Source: Bacteroidia bacterium
GTDB lineage: Bacteria; Bacteroidota; Bacteroidia; 2-12-FULL-35-15
Reading direction: 5' to 3'
Length of the DNA stretch: 50,283 nucleotides
Assembly (NCBI GenBank): GCA_020051175.1
Contig: JAGVJJ010000057.1
Span: 1-50,283, forward strand
Part shown: piece after piece, positions 33,301 to 42,189 of the stretch
Numbering within the stretch: the stretch's first letter is position 1
Layout of the letters: the number at the start of each line of letters is the position of its first letter
Position numbers and translations under genes: made by a program
Notes under the pieces: generated by a model
What the model was told of the DNA's origin: nothing
What the model saw: only the letters and a program-made list of their open reading frames with translations
Database searches by the model: none

Positions 33301-33540
33301 GATGGCAAAAATGATGTGTTTTTTATAACCACGAATGCTGTAAAAGAGTTGTCATGCAGTATATATGACCGTTGGGGGCTTAAAGTGGCTGAATGGGAAG
33401 GGGTGACCAAAGGTTGGGATGGGCTTACGATAAAAGGGAAAGCAGCACAGGACGGTGTGTATTATTACATTGTAAAAACGGTGGCTGCAGATGGGAAAGA
33501 AGCTACTGAAACAGGCTTTTTGCAGTTGCTGAAGGAGTAG
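30388..33540 (+). CDS. Secreted glycine-rich PKD/Ig-like protein with T9SS type B sorting domain
   Basis: 1050 aa. Signal peptide (1-22). Residues about 30-190 are a beta-rich start domain. About 200-530 is a Gly-rich region with blocks of five to seven Gly (GGGGGGG, AGGGGGGG) and Asn/Gln between. Two Ig-like repeats follow (each with F.WyVNG/YQWQLNGV, then SDGDSVYCVMT), then two PKD domains (YDFGDGN and WNFGDS) and a CHU_C domain (VVPNMFTPNGDGKNDVF, then YDRWG, WDG and DGVYYYIV) that targets it through the type IX system. Likely a surface adhesin or matrix protein. The Gly codons are mainly GGT/GGC runs prone to length change. Confidence 0.88.
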   Translation: MKKLDFFLFSACFLLAVVVFAQRGKHGNVTVNTVNRIVNEYTALTADAAAGATTITVAASSLNANNRFSTSLVEGDLIMIIQMQGVTLLGQPDSTFPFFSNPDNVTWGEIINYNNCGNYELRQVASVPGGTSIELDCGLEHDYTAAGRVQVVRVPRYNSLTITAPGVLTCDAWDGVVGGILAIEVKENTVLNTGAKMNVSGKGFRGAALYTPGPSRSQFPWFSSINTEMSANKGEGVAGSGADLIPYGGQYGRGAAANAGGAGNVWNCGGGGGANAGAVNGWTGQGNPDVSNPSWAAAWNLEAPGFATSTSSGGGRGGYSFSADDKDATVDPPDNNAWGGYARRNFGGIGGRPLDYSTGRIFMGGGGGGGEQDNNQGGAGGNGGGIIYFCGYGNFSIGANDSLLADGSRGGDSYVTPPLTSYSGKDGAGGGGGGGTILINCAGFVYNCVLSARGGRGGDQVLTSGSLYFGEKNEAEGPGGGGGGGYIALTSGNPQQIVTGGRNGTTNSDGMTEFPANGATRGGDGFANQVLPTVQEFFASSMSGCAGDTVTLVAPGLTWYDSLTGGNVIGFDTLILGPLTGGGITVYVGSCPGTYRHPVLVMVLPNVANVFYGAPLPPGGPYCEGEVVIYNVGVQNGGTNPTFQWYVNGQPEGINENTFTSSTLSDGDSVYCVMTPVTGCAAGNPDTTETIVVDIVPIAIVAVSIAAAPGNELCAGTTASFTATPANGGTDPVYQWQLNGVNTGTDSSLYVNSSLSNGDVISCIMTSNASCIQGSPDTSNVINMIVNPLPVPAFTSDINSGCHLPLCVQFSETSGNTYASLTYDFGDGNTAATANAQNCFIAPGNYSVSLTVVDSNNCSGSTVIGNMVIVTPEPEADFTFSPAEAIVANTPVTFTNASANNNTSAWNFGDSLSGGNVSVLVSPSHVYTAAGTYCVDLVVMNLSGCADSVTKCFTVTNESKVVVPNMFTPNGDGKNDVFFITTNAVKELSCSIYDRWGLKVAEWEGVTKGWDGLTIKGKAAQDGVYYYIVKTVAADGKEATETGFLQLLKE

Positions 33541-33672
33541 TATTTATAACGCCATTGCGAACTTTCTTCGCAGAAAGGGCGAAGCAGTTTCACACTCAGC
33601 ACAACATTTTGTTAAGTAACGTTACAGATTAAATGATTTTTGTACTTTAACTTGAAAATTAAATTTTTTTTC

Positions 33673-35211
33673 ATGAGTACTAAAGAACCGGACACATCTA
33701 AAAGTTCAATTTGGTCGGTAATCATGGCCTCTTCCGTAGGTACCCTTATTGAATGGTATGACTTTTATATCTTTGGCAGTCTTGCACTTGTAATTTCCAC
33801 AAAATTTTTTCCGCAGGATAATCCTGCAGCTGCTTTCCTTTCAACACTTGCCACATTTGCAGCCGGCTTTGTAGTGCGGCCTTTCGGAGCTTTGTTTTTT
33901 GGCCGGCTTGGCGATTTGATAGGACGTAAATATACGTTTATGGTAACACTCCTGCTCATGGGTGGTTCCACCTTTTTAATCGGTTGCATCCCTGATTATA
34001 ACAGCATAGGTTTCCTGGCACCAGTATTGGTGCTGCTTTTACGCCTGCTCCAGGGATTGGCTCTCGGTGGTGAGTATGGAGGTGCGGCCACGTATGTGGC
34101 TGAACATGCACCGTCCAATAAAAGAGGCTACTGGACTTCCTGGATACAGACTACAGCCACGTTGGGTTTATTTGTTTCACTGACCGTTATCTTAATAACC
34201 CGCTCCGCATTGGGTACCGAAGCTTTTGATGACTGGGGATGGCGCGTACCCTTTTTAGTTTCTATACTCATGGTGATTGTATCTTACTTTATCCGCAAGA
34301 ACATGCACGAATCACCTGTTTTTGCCAAGGTAAAGGCGGAAGGTAAAATTTCTAAAAATCCGTTGAAGGAAAGTTTCGGGAACAGGTACAATTTTAAGTT
34401 TGTTCTGTTGGCCTTATTTGGTGCGGTAATGGGACAAGGTGTTATCTGGTACACTGGCCAGTTTTATGCAATGAGCTTTATTGGTAAGGTGTGCGGAGTC
34501 AGCAGCCAGCAAACCGATATGTTAATGGCCATTGCACTGCTGCTGGGAACGCCATTTTTTATAGTGTTTGGGGCCTTGTCCGACAGGATTGGCAGAAAAA
34601 AAATAATGATGCTGGGAATGTTTATTGCTATTGTTTCTTATCGCCCCATTTACAATGCAATTTATCAAACTGTTGATTGCTCAACAAAATCAGAGATGAC
34701 CGGGAAAACATCGGTGGAGGTGAATGCGGCCTTGCTTCCCGGAACACCTGATTCTCTTATAACAACAAGGACACATAAAGAATTCAGTGATGGAACAATA
34801 ATGGATATAACAGCTAAAACCATCCGTTATCAGGATGTTTCAAAGAAGACCCTTATTGACGAAAAAAAATCAATCCAGCTAAACACCAATAGCTATTGGA
34901 TACTTGTAATGCTTGTATTTATCCAGATTGTCTTTGTTACCATGGTATATGGGCCAATTGCGGCCTTCCTGGTAGAGATGTTCCCTGCAAAAATCCGTTA
35001 TACATCCATGTCATTGCCGTATCATATTGGGAATGGGATTTTTGGAGGTTTATTGCCAACCGTTGCAACATACCTGGTAAGTACAGCCAAAACGTCCGGT
35101 AATGCTGAGTGGTACTTGCAGGGCCTATGGTACCCTATTGTTGTAGGTGCAGTATGCCTCGCCATTGGACTATTATATTTAAACAAGAACGATAATAAAA
35201 TTAAAGAATGA
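33673..35211 (+). CDS. MHS-family MFS transporter (proton symporter)
   Basis: 512 aa from the ATG at 33673; earlier in-frame codons add a non-hydrophobic lead and are not preferred. Twelve membrane spans of the metabolite:H+ symporter group, with IEWYDFYIFGSLA in span 1, the RLGDLIGRKYTFM loop and EYGGAATYVAEHAP in span 4. A soluble insertion of about 75 residues (after YRPIYNAIYQTVDC, to about NTNSYWIL) sits between two late spans; this is not seen in the proline/betaine or alpha-ketoglutarate permeases of Proteobacteria. Substrate is probably a carboxylate or amino acid. The following 76-aa membrane gene overlaps by four bases. Confidence 0.92.
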   Translation: MSTKEPDTSKSSIWSVIMASSVGTLIEWYDFYIFGSLALVISTKFFPQDNPAAAFLSTLATFAAGFVVRPFGALFFGRLGDLIGRKYTFMVTLLLMGGSTFLIGCIPDYNSIGFLAPVLVLLLRLLQGLALGGEYGGAATYVAEHAPSNKRGYWTSWIQTTATLGLFVSLTVILITRSALGTEAFDDWGWRVPFLVSILMVIVSYFIRKNMHESPVFAKVKAEGKISKNPLKESFGNRYNFKFVLLALFGAVMGQGVIWYTGQFYAMSFIGKVCGVSSQQTDMLMAIALLLGTPFFIVFGALSDRIGRKKIMMLGMFIAIVSYRPIYNAIYQTVDCSTKSEMTGKTSVEVNAALLPGTPDSLITTRTHKEFSDGTIMDITAKTIRYQDVSKKTLIDEKKSIQLNTNSYWILVMLVFIQIVFVTMVYGPIAAFLVEMFPAKIRYTSMSLPYHIGNGIFGGLLPTVATYLVSTAKTSGNAEWYLQGLWYPIVVGAVCLAIGLLYLNKNDNKIKE

Positions 35212-35438
35212 AAAGCTTGAAACGGTACCTCGGTGTTTTCTGGATGTTGCTTGCCCTTGGAGTAGGCTATTTCAGCGTTGTTCAGTTTGGGTTGCCAAAA
35301 TTACAATCCGGTAAACAGGAAGACCTGGTTTTTGGAATCATTAATTTATTCATTCTTACGCCTATCATTGTAGGTGGACTCGTTACATTTGGCTATTATG
35401 CGTTATTAGGGGAATATGAAGAAACCGGAAACAAGTAA
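35208..35438 (+). CDS. Small two-span membrane protein linked to the MHS transporter
   Basis: 76 aa, ATG overlapping the transporter stop (ATGA), so translation is coupled. Two membrane spans (about 9-28 and 44-66) joined by LPKLQSGKQEDLVFG. From memory it looks like DUF6814, a family found right after MHS transporters in Bacteroidota; I am fairly but not fully sure. It may be a subunit or stabiliser of the transporter. Confidence 0.8.
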   Translation: MKSLKRYLGVFWMLLALGVGYFSVVQFGLPKLQSGKQEDLVFGIINLFILTPIIVGGLVTFGYYALLGEYEETGNK

Positions 35439-35477
35439 AGCCAGTCACTATAGCACTTATACAAGCGTAAAGTTGCA

Positions 35478-35521
35478 ACAGATTCACAGATTCTAACTTG
35501 TATTTCAATCTGTGAATCTGT
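35478..35521. repeat. 15-bp inverted repeat of ATCTGTGA words
   Basis: ACAGATTCACAGATT (35478-35492) and AATCTGTGAATCTGT (35507-35521) pair perfectly around 14 bases. Half of the same element (TTCTGTGAATCTGTAGCC) stands at 29687-29704. Confidence 0.7.
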
Positions 35522-35577
35522 GGCTAAAAACTGAATCAGGACTAACACCAAATGAAAATATAGTAAAAAACGAACAC

Positions 35578-38500
35578 ATGAAAATTTCCTCACTGCCTTT
35601 GTTATCAGCCATTATGCTGCTTTTGTCTTTGCCTGCATTCTCCCAGAAATGGGTAGGGATGATGAAAGACCCGAATGCCAATTTTTACGAGGTTCAGAAA
35701 GAGTTTAATAACTATTGGGCCAGACCTGAAAAGAAAAGGCTTTTGGAGGAAATGGATGAGCAGGAACAGGAAAATGAAGGCAAAGAAGGGAAAAAGGAAG
35801 AGAAGGAGCTTGCTGGCTGGAAGCAGTTCAAACGTTGGGAATGGCTGAAAGCGCCACGGGTATATCCGTCCGGTAGTTTGCTACCGCCAAAGGATTATTT
35901 TTCCACCTTGCAGCAGCTTCGCTCAGAACAAACCCGCCAGGGCAACTGGACCTTTATTGGACTTAATAATACTCCCGCCAATGTATATCCCTATTCAGGT
36001 GTGGGGAGGGTAAATTGTGTGCGCTTTGATCCTGCCAATTCAAGTATCATATACGCGGGTGCTCCTTCCGGTGGATTGTGGAAATCAACAGATGCCGGCA
36101 GTACATGGACATTGTGGAATACCGATGCACTGGGTTCTCTGGGTGTTTCCGACCTCGCCATTGACCCGCAAAACAGCCAGGTAATGTACATTGCAAGCGG
36201 TGACAGGGATGCTGCTTCTACATACAGTTTGGGAGTATTAAAATCTACTGATGGGGGGCTCACCTGGAATACAACCGGTTTAAGCTGGAATGTAAGCCAG
36301 CTGGGACAAACAACGCGTATTTTAATTGACCCGACCAACACACAGCTGCTGCATGTTGGAACAAACAATGGCATTTACCGCTCTACAGATGGAGGAGCAA
36401 CATTTACTCTTGTATCCTCTGCTTCTGCTGGCGACATGGAGTTTAAGCCCGGTGATCCTACTACCATCTACGCATCAACAGCTACACAGGTGTATCGGTC
36501 TACCAATTCGGGATTAACCTATACGCTCATGTACACTATTTCTGGTGCCGGTGGTATTGCCATGGCTGTAACGCCCGCCAATGCAAGCTATGTGTATGCT
36601 CTTGCAACAGATGCAAATACTTACGGATACAAAGGGCTTTACCGCTCAACAGATGGAGGCAGCACATTCACGTTGATGTCGAGCACTCCTAACATCCTGG
36701 GCAGCGACTGTACCGGCAGCGATAATTCGGGCCAGGGGTGGTACAATCTTGCTATTGCTGCATCTCCGGTTAATGCGAACAATATATTTATTGGTGGTAT
36801 ATTTATCTGGAGCTCAACTGACGGAGGTGCCACCTGGACACTGAAAGGAAGTTATGGTGGCTGTGCATCCTACGTTTTCCCGGATGTACACGATTTGATC
36901 TTTTTGCCTGGAAGCGGAACTCATCTGTATGTGGGCTGTGATGGCGGTGTGTTTGAAACCCAGAACAACGGCAGCAGCTGGACCGGGTTGAACAATGGGC
37001 TTGAAATATCACAGCAATACACGATCGGACAATCGGCCAGCAACGCCTCTCTAATTCTTACCAGTTGCCAGGATGTGGGAACCGACTTGTTAAGCGGCAC
37101 TACATGGTCGCGGCTCGAAAGTGGTGAAGCAACAGAAGTGATTATTGATCGTACCAATAACAGCACCATGTACGGTGGAGGCTACAACGGCCTTTACAAG
37201 ATGCGTTCTGATGATGGCGGGGCAACCTGGACAGATATCATGACCGGTATTACAGGTTCTGGTGCATGGGTTACGCCATGGATACAGGATGTGTCGGCTG
37301 CATCTACTTTGTGGAGTGGCTACCAGGAAATTTTTAAATCCACCAACAAAGGTGCCAGCTGGACACAGGTGAGCTCCCTGGGCGGTACAGAAAGCTTTGT
37401 TGCGATGGACCAGGCACAGTCCAACAGCCAGGTGCTTTATGCAGCCAGGCCTACATCCATTATAAAAACAACCAATGGCGGCACAAGCTGGACAACTGTT
37501 ACAGGCAACCTGCCTGTGAGCAATGCACAGATAAAGTACATAGAGATTGATCCTTCGGATGCCAATCATGTATGGGTAACATTTTCGGGCTATTCGGCAG
37601 CGGACAAAGTATGGGTGAGCTACAACGGAGGAACTTCCTGGTCAAACTATTCAACAGGATTGCCCAACCTGCCCGCCAATTGCATCGTTCACCAGAATGG
37701 ATCTTCCTTTGGTACTTTGTATGTAGGAATGGATGTTGGTGTGTATTACCGCGACAGCCTTATGGGGTCCTGGGTAGCGTTCAGCAGCGGCCTGCCAAAT
37801 GTGGTAGTGAGCGAAATGGAAATTCAGTATGCGGCCGGAAAGCTGCGTGCAGCAACCTATGGACGTGGAATGTGGGAAACAGACCTGCTCACTACCACCA
37901 TGCAAAACCTGGATGCCAGTGTTATGAATGTGTTGCAGCCTGCAGCTACTACCTGTGAAACATCTGTAACGCCTGTAATAAAAATCCGTAATGTTGGAGT
38001 TGATACAATTACATCCCTTGTCCTGAAATACCAAATGGATTCCCAGCCCCTGCAAACGCTGAACTGGTCAGGATCACTTGCTACGCTGGCAACCGCAACT
38101 ATAACGCTTCCTGCATATACCATAACAGGGGGTACACATACACTTACGGTATATACTACCAATCCAAACAACCTGTCGGATCAGAACAACCTGAACGATA
38201 CCCTGGTGTACACTTTTATCAGCCAGTCTAACCCGAATGCGTTGCAGGCACCTGTACAGGAAGGCTTTACTTCATCTACCTTTCCGCCAACCAACTGGCT
38301 GCTGAACAATACACACGCACTTTGGGGGCACTCTACAGATGCAGGGGGCTATGGTCTTACATCTGAATCGGCACGGGCAAATTTTTACGATGTAAACAGT
38401 GGTACGGATATGCTTATTTCCCCGTATTTCGATTTCCAGAACCTGGTTCCGCCTATCCGTTTATACTTTGATGTGGCTTATACCTCGTTTAGTGGTGGTG

Positions 38501-39018
38501 CAAAAGACTCACTGGTGCTGGAGTTGTACGATGAGTGCAACAATACTTCATCGAGGATATATGCCAAAGGTGGTAACAGCCTGTATACAGCACCAATCAC
38601 TACCAGTCCTTTTGTTCCATTGGCAACGCAGTGGAGAACAGATACCGTAAACCTTGATACAATGGCCGGCAAACCGGCCACCAAAGTACGTTTTCTGGCC
38701 ATCAGCCATTACGGTAATAATCTCTACCTTGATAATGTGAATCTTACGGGGCATACAGCCGGAATAGGTTCCCTGATAAATGATGCGGAGCTGCTTGTTT
38801 ATCCGAACCCTTCAAGAGGAGTGTTTACATTGAATACAGGCAAACTTGTTGTAGAAAAAATTGAAATATACAATGTGCTTGGAGAGCGTATACGCTTGTT
38901 GGAGAAAACGCAAGGCAGCACAGCAATCGACCTGAGCAGGGAGCCAAACGGAGCCTATTTGCTGCATATTATTACCAAAGAGGGTAGGGGAGTGCGGAAG
39001 GTGACAATTAGCAGGTAA
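35578..39018 (+). CDS. Secreted BNR/sortilin-like propeller protein with T9SS type A sorting domain
   Basis: 1146 aa from the ATG at 35578. Signal peptide (1-22, cleaved after AFSQ). A charged linker rich in Glu and Lys (about 50-85) is followed by roughly 10 BNR/Asp-box repeats (STDAGSTWT, STDGGLTWN, TDGGATFTL, STDGGATWT, TTNGGTSWT and others) over about 120-770, as in VPS10/sialidase-like propellers. A CARDB-like beta domain (about 785-890) and a jelly-roll-like domain (about 900-1060) follow. The last 80 residues (ELLVYPNPSRGVFTL, then EIYNVLGERI and GAYLLHI) are a type A sorting signal. Surface-attached or released; binding partner unknown. Confidence 0.9.
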   Translation: MKISSLPLLSAIMLLLSLPAFSQKWVGMMKDPNANFYEVQKEFNNYWARPEKKRLLEEMDEQEQENEGKEGKKEEKELAGWKQFKRWEWLKAPRVYPSGSLLPPKDYFSTLQQLRSEQTRQGNWTFIGLNNTPANVYPYSGVGRVNCVRFDPANSSIIYAGAPSGGLWKSTDAGSTWTLWNTDALGSLGVSDLAIDPQNSQVMYIASGDRDAASTYSLGVLKSTDGGLTWNTTGLSWNVSQLGQTTRILIDPTNTQLLHVGTNNGIYRSTDGGATFTLVSSASAGDMEFKPGDPTTIYASTATQVYRSTNSGLTYTLMYTISGAGGIAMAVTPANASYVYALATDANTYGYKGLYRSTDGGSTFTLMSSTPNILGSDCTGSDNSGQGWYNLAIAASPVNANNIFIGGIFIWSSTDGGATWTLKGSYGGCASYVFPDVHDLIFLPGSGTHLYVGCDGGVFETQNNGSSWTGLNNGLEISQQYTIGQSASNASLILTSCQDVGTDLLSGTTWSRLESGEATEVIIDRTNNSTMYGGGYNGLYKMRSDDGGATWTDIMTGITGSGAWVTPWIQDVSAASTLWSGYQEIFKSTNKGASWTQVSSLGGTESFVAMDQAQSNSQVLYAARPTSIIKTTNGGTSWTTVTGNLPVSNAQIKYIEIDPSDANHVWVTFSGYSAADKVWVSYNGGTSWSNYSTGLPNLPANCIVHQNGSSFGTLYVGMDVGVYYRDSLMGSWVAFSSGLPNVVVSEMEIQYAAGKLRAATYGRGMWETDLLTTTMQNLDASVMNVLQPAATTCETSVTPVIKIRNVGVDTITSLVLKYQMDSQPLQTLNWSGSLATLATATITLPAYTITGGTHTLTVYTTNPNNLSDQNNLNDTLVYTFISQSNPNALQAPVQEGFTSSTFPPTNWLLNNTHALWGHSTDAGGYGLTSESARANFYDVNSGTDMLISPYFDFQNLVPPIRLYFDVAYTSFSGGAKDSLVLELYDECNNTSSRIYAKGGNSLYTAPITTSPFVPLATQWRTDTVNLDTMAGKPATKVRFLAISHYGNNLYLDNVNLTGHTAGIGSLINDAELLVYPNPSRGVFTLNTGKLVVEKIEIYNVLGERIRLLEKTQGSTAIDLSREPNGAYLLHIITKEGRGVRKVTISR

Positions 39019-39067
39019 TTCTGTGATATTGTAAATTGGATAAAATTGAATACAAATTTAATTTCAA

Positions 39068-39097
39068 AAAAAAGTTTACGTTTTTGTAAACTTTTTT
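39068..39097. terminator. Bidirectional hairpin between the propeller gene and higBA
   Basis: AAAAAAGTTTAC (39068-39079), loop GTTTTT, then GTAAACTTTTTT (39086-39097): a perfect 12-bp stem with A and T tracts, 50 bases after the upstream stop and 19 before the higB ATG. It can end transcription in either direction. Its position just before higB also makes it a candidate operator for HigA. Confidence 0.6.
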
Positions 39098-39115
39098 CTT
39101 ACTTTTACGTACTAT

Positions 39116-39427
39116 ATGGTAGTTTATTTCGGAACTTCTGAACTGCAGGAATTATATGAAACACCTTTGGATGAAATAAGGGGTAAACGGAAGATTCCGA
39201 CAGAAGTTATCAAGCAGTATAAGAAGAAGGTACAATTATTGCTTGCAATAAACAAGTTAGAGCAACTCCGTCCTTTTAAAGGTTTAAACTTTGAGTTTTT
39301 AAAAGGTGACAGAAAGGGACAATGTTCAATACGTTTAAATGACCAGTATAGGTTGTTAATAACACCGATGGATGAAGGTACCGTACAAGTGGTTTTAGTA
39401 AATGAAATATCAAAGCATTATGAATAA
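39116..39427 (+). CDS. higB: HigB-like toxin (RelE/ParE superfamily)
   Basis: 103 aa, normal length. Contains the plasmid-maintenance killer fold: a helical N-terminus (IPTEVIKQYKKKVQLLLAINKLEQL) then LKGDRKGQCSIRLNDQYRLLITP and a last strand VVLVNEISKHY. Proteins of this group cut mRNA in translating ribosomes. The order toxin before antitoxin is typical of HigBA. The antitoxin ATG overlaps its last codons by eight bases. Both genes look intact, in contrast to the broken MNT/HEPN pair at 29.8 kb. Confidence 0.88.
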   Translation: MVVYFGTSELQELYETPLDEIRGKRKIPTEVIKQYKKKVQLLLAINKLEQLRPFKGLNFEFLKGDRKGQCSIRLNDQYRLLITPMDEGTVQVVLVNEISKHYE

Positions 39428-39776
39428 ATTAAAAAAAACGGCAGCCAATAATCTTATCGCTGGGGATATATTTCATCCTGGTGAGTTTTTGAAAGATGAA
39501 ATGGAAGCAAGAGGAATGAAACAAGTGGATTTAGCTGAAACATTAGGTGTGTCTAAATCGGAGATTAACCTGATTATTCATGGTAAGCGAAACATCACTG
39601 CTTTAATGGCTGTGATGCTGGAAGATGTATTTGAAATTGCAGCAGAAGTGTGGATGAATTTACAGGTTAAATATGAGATTGAACTTATAAAGAAAACGCA
39701 TACTACTGAACTCAAATCAAAATCGGTGAATCCAAGGAAAAAAGCTATCCTGAAAAAAGCAATTGTATATGCATAA
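39420..39776 (+). CDS. higA: HigA-like antitoxin
   Basis: 118 aa from the ATG at 39420 (an earlier ATG at 39402 would lie deep in higB). XRE-type helix-turn-helix with the HigA lead IFHPGEFLKDEMEARGMKQVDLAETLGVSKSEINLIIHGKRNIT, then VMLEDVFEIAAEVWMNLQ. The tail is rich in Lys. It binds HigB and represses its own promoter. The hairpin at 39068-39097 is a possible binding site. Confidence 0.9.
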   Translation: MNKLKKTAANNLIAGDIFHPGEFLKDEMEARGMKQVDLAETLGVSKSEINLIIHGKRNITALMAVMLEDVFEIAAEVWMNLQVKYEIELIKKTHTTELKSKSVNPRKKAILKKAIVYA

Positions 39777-39818
39777 CAATGCAGGTAGATTGCATGCTTT
39801 AACCAACCCGTAGCACCC

Positions 39819-39853
39819 TTTCGCAAATTCGTAATCATTCGCTATCCGTAACC
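39819..39853. repeat. 35-bp spacer repeat, copy 2
   Basis: Begins TTTCGCAAATTCG and ends GCTATCCGTAACC; 30 of 35 positions match 14650-14684, and the five changes are all C/T. It lies just before the argS promoter box. Confidence 0.8.
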
Positions 39854-39867
39854 TCACAAATCTTTGC

Positions 39868-39875
39868 TACTTTTG
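39868..39875 (+). promoter_or_regulatory. -7 promoter box of argS
   Basis: TACTTTTG, a perfect TAnnTTTG, 26 bases before the ATG at 39902. Confidence 0.5.
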
Positions 39876-39901
39876 CATCCAATTTTACAGCCGGATACAG
39901 A

Positions 39902-41686
39902 ATGAACATCGAAAAGAAAATTTCTGAAAAGATAAAAGAAGCACTGCAGTCGCTTTATGGGGCTGCTGTTGAGAAAGTAGCACTTGAAAAAACCAATCCT
40001 GATTTTGTTGGGGACATTACCCTTGTTGTATTTGGCTTTCTGAAGTTATCAAAAAAGAAACCGGAAGAAACCGCCACTGAAATAGGGAATTACCTGAAAG
40101 CCAATGTGCCAGAAGTAGCTGATTTCAATGTTATTAAAGGCTTTCTGAATATTGTTGTCAGCGATGCGTTCTGGTCTGATTATTTAAAATCCATTTATAG
40201 TAAACCTTTTATCAATGCTGCATTGCCAGCCGGTGCCCCGGTGGTGATGGTGGAGTATTCTTCGCCCAATACTAACAAACCCCTGCATTTGGGGCATATC
40301 CGTAATAACCTGCTGGGCTTTTCTGTAGCGGAAATACTGAAAGCTGCAGGGAACAAGGTGGTAAAGGCCAACCTGGTAAACGATCGCGGGATTCATATCT
40401 GCAAATCCATGCTGGCATGGCAGAAATGGGGAAATGGTGAAACACCTGAATCTACAGGGATAAAGGGGGATAAGCTTGTTGGGAAATATTATGTGGAGTT
40501 TGACAAGCATTATAAAAAGGAGGTTGAAACTCTTGTACAACAGGGAAAAACAAAAGATGAAGCCGAAAAGCAGGCCCCTCTGATGCAGGAAGCGCAGCAA
40601 ATGCTTTTCAAATGGGAAGCTGGCGACAAAGATGTAAAAGAGCTTTGGGCTACGATGAATGGCTGGGTGTACAAGGGCTTTGAAGCTACTTACAAAATGC
40701 TGGGTGTGGATTTTGATAAGGTATATTATGAAAGCCAGACCTACCTGTTGGGTAAAAGCATTATTGAAGAAGGCCTTGCAAAAGGCGTTTTAAAACGCAG
40801 GCCGGATAATTCGGTATACATTGACCTCACGGCAGACGGACTTGATGAGAAAACGCTGTTGCGTGCAGATGGAACCTCTGTATACATGACCCAGGATTTG
40901 GGTACTGCCATTCAAAGGGCCGAAGAAGTGAAGTTCGACAGGCTGGTATATACCGTTGCCAACGAGCAGGATTACCATTTTAAAGTGCTCTTCCTGATAC
41001 TTAAAAAACTAGGTTACAAATGGGCCGATGGCTTATACCACTTGTCTTACGGCATGGTGGAACTACCGGAAGGCAAAATGAAATCCCGTGAAGGTACAGT
41101 TGTGGATGCCGATGATTTGATGGATGAAATGATTGCCACTGCTGCTGCCACTTCCAAAGAGCTGGGCAAAGCCGATGGATTGAGTGAGGCAGAAGCCAAT
41201 AAATTGTACCAAACTATTGGTCTGGGCGCATTGAAATACTTCATGCTCAAGGTGGATCCAAAGAAGAAGATGCTTTTCAACCCTGCCGAATCCATTGATT
41301 TTAACGGTAATACGGGTCCTTTTATACAGTTCAATTATGTAAGGGTACAGGCCCTGCTGCGCAAAGCAAAAGATACCATGAGCTTTGATACCTCGGCAGC
41401 TCTAAATGCTCCTGCACAGTTGCTTCCTCAGGAGAAAGAGCTTATTATTAAATTGTACAATTTTCCGGTTGTACTTAACCAGGCCGCTGCCGAATACAGT
41501 CCGGCTATTATAGCCAATTATGTATACGACCTGGCAAAGGAATTCAGTCAGTACTACCACGATAACCCGATACTGAAAGAAAAGCCGGAAGTGGCCCTTT
41601 TCCGGCTTCAGTTGGCTCAAACGGTAGGAGTGGCCATAAAATCCTGCATGTCGCTGCTAGGGATTGAGGTGCCGGACAGGATGTAG
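39902..41686 (+). CDS. argS: Arginyl-tRNA synthetase
   Basis: 594 aa, normal length. N-terminal tRNA D-loop-recognising domain (1-110), then the class I HIGH-type motif PNTNKPLHLGHIRNNLLG, the KMSKS-type loop GKMKSREGTVV, and an anticodon-binding DALR domain (about 470-594) ending in CMSLLGIEVPDRM. It charges tRNA-Arg in the cytoplasm. Single-gene unit with its own promoter box and the 35-bp repeat upstream. Confidence 0.97.
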   Translation: MNIEKKISEKIKEALQSLYGAAVEKVALEKTNPDFVGDITLVVFGFLKLSKKKPEETATEIGNYLKANVPEVADFNVIKGFLNIVVSDAFWSDYLKSIYSKPFINAALPAGAPVVMVEYSSPNTNKPLHLGHIRNNLLGFSVAEILKAAGNKVVKANLVNDRGIHICKSMLAWQKWGNGETPESTGIKGDKLVGKYYVEFDKHYKKEVETLVQQGKTKDEAEKQAPLMQEAQQMLFKWEAGDKDVKELWATMNGWVYKGFEATYKMLGVDFDKVYYESQTYLLGKSIIEEGLAKGVLKRRPDNSVYIDLTADGLDEKTLLRADGTSVYMTQDLGTAIQRAEEVKFDRLVYTVANEQDYHFKVLFLILKKLGYKWADGLYHLSYGMVELPEGKMKSREGTVVDADDLMDEMIATAAATSKELGKADGLSEAEANKLYQTIGLGALKYFMLKVDPKKKMLFNPAESIDFNGNTGPFIQFNYVRVQALLRKAKDTMSFDTSAALNAPAQLLPQEKELIIKLYNFPVVLNQAAAEYSPAIIANYVYDLAKEFSQYYHDNPILKEKPEVALFRLQLAQTVGVAIKSCMSLLGIEVPDRM

Positions 41687-42189
41687 GTTGTATGAACTAT
41701 CAGGAACGCTGATAACGCTGATTTTTATGATTAGAAATGGTTATATAAACTAAATCATTTTTTATTATAAGGATCATAACCTTTCTGAGTTACTATAAAA
41801 GCATCCGGGAAGGAATATTATCCTCTGACTCCTACATTTAGCCGGTTTTTTGTTTGCACTGCACACGGCCGCTACAGTATTTTTGCAAAAAAATTAGTTT
41901 AGTGATCATCCTAAAAAGAGTGCCGAAAAGCATTTCTGAAAACCGCTAAAAAATGATTTACCCCAACCCCAATTTTGTCACTTCCACTTCGCTAGAGCTT
42001 GTTAATCAATGCTTTGCTAAACCCGAATACTGCTATCGACCATAAATTACTGACAATTTCGGTGATTTTAAACCAATTATACTGTATATAAGGTCTTACG
42101 ATGCACAGTTTAAGGTTAAATGCCGAACAATAGCAGCTTTTTTGCAAAAAAATGTTAACTTCGTGATGTTAAATAAAACCTTTTAAAGC
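41687..42189. other. 503-base intergenic region with a duplicated TTTTTGCAAAAAAAT block
   Basis: No ORF worth calling. A short word repeat (AACGCTGATAACGCTGAT, 41705-41722) follows argS. The 15 bases TTTTTGCAAAAAAAT, containing a 12-bp palindrome, occur at 41880-41894 and again at 42139-42153. Each is followed about 9-11 bases later by GTGAT. The second copy is 37 bases before the next start codon and probably belongs to its promoter; the first may be a duplicate. No known RNA family recognised. Confidence 0.5.
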
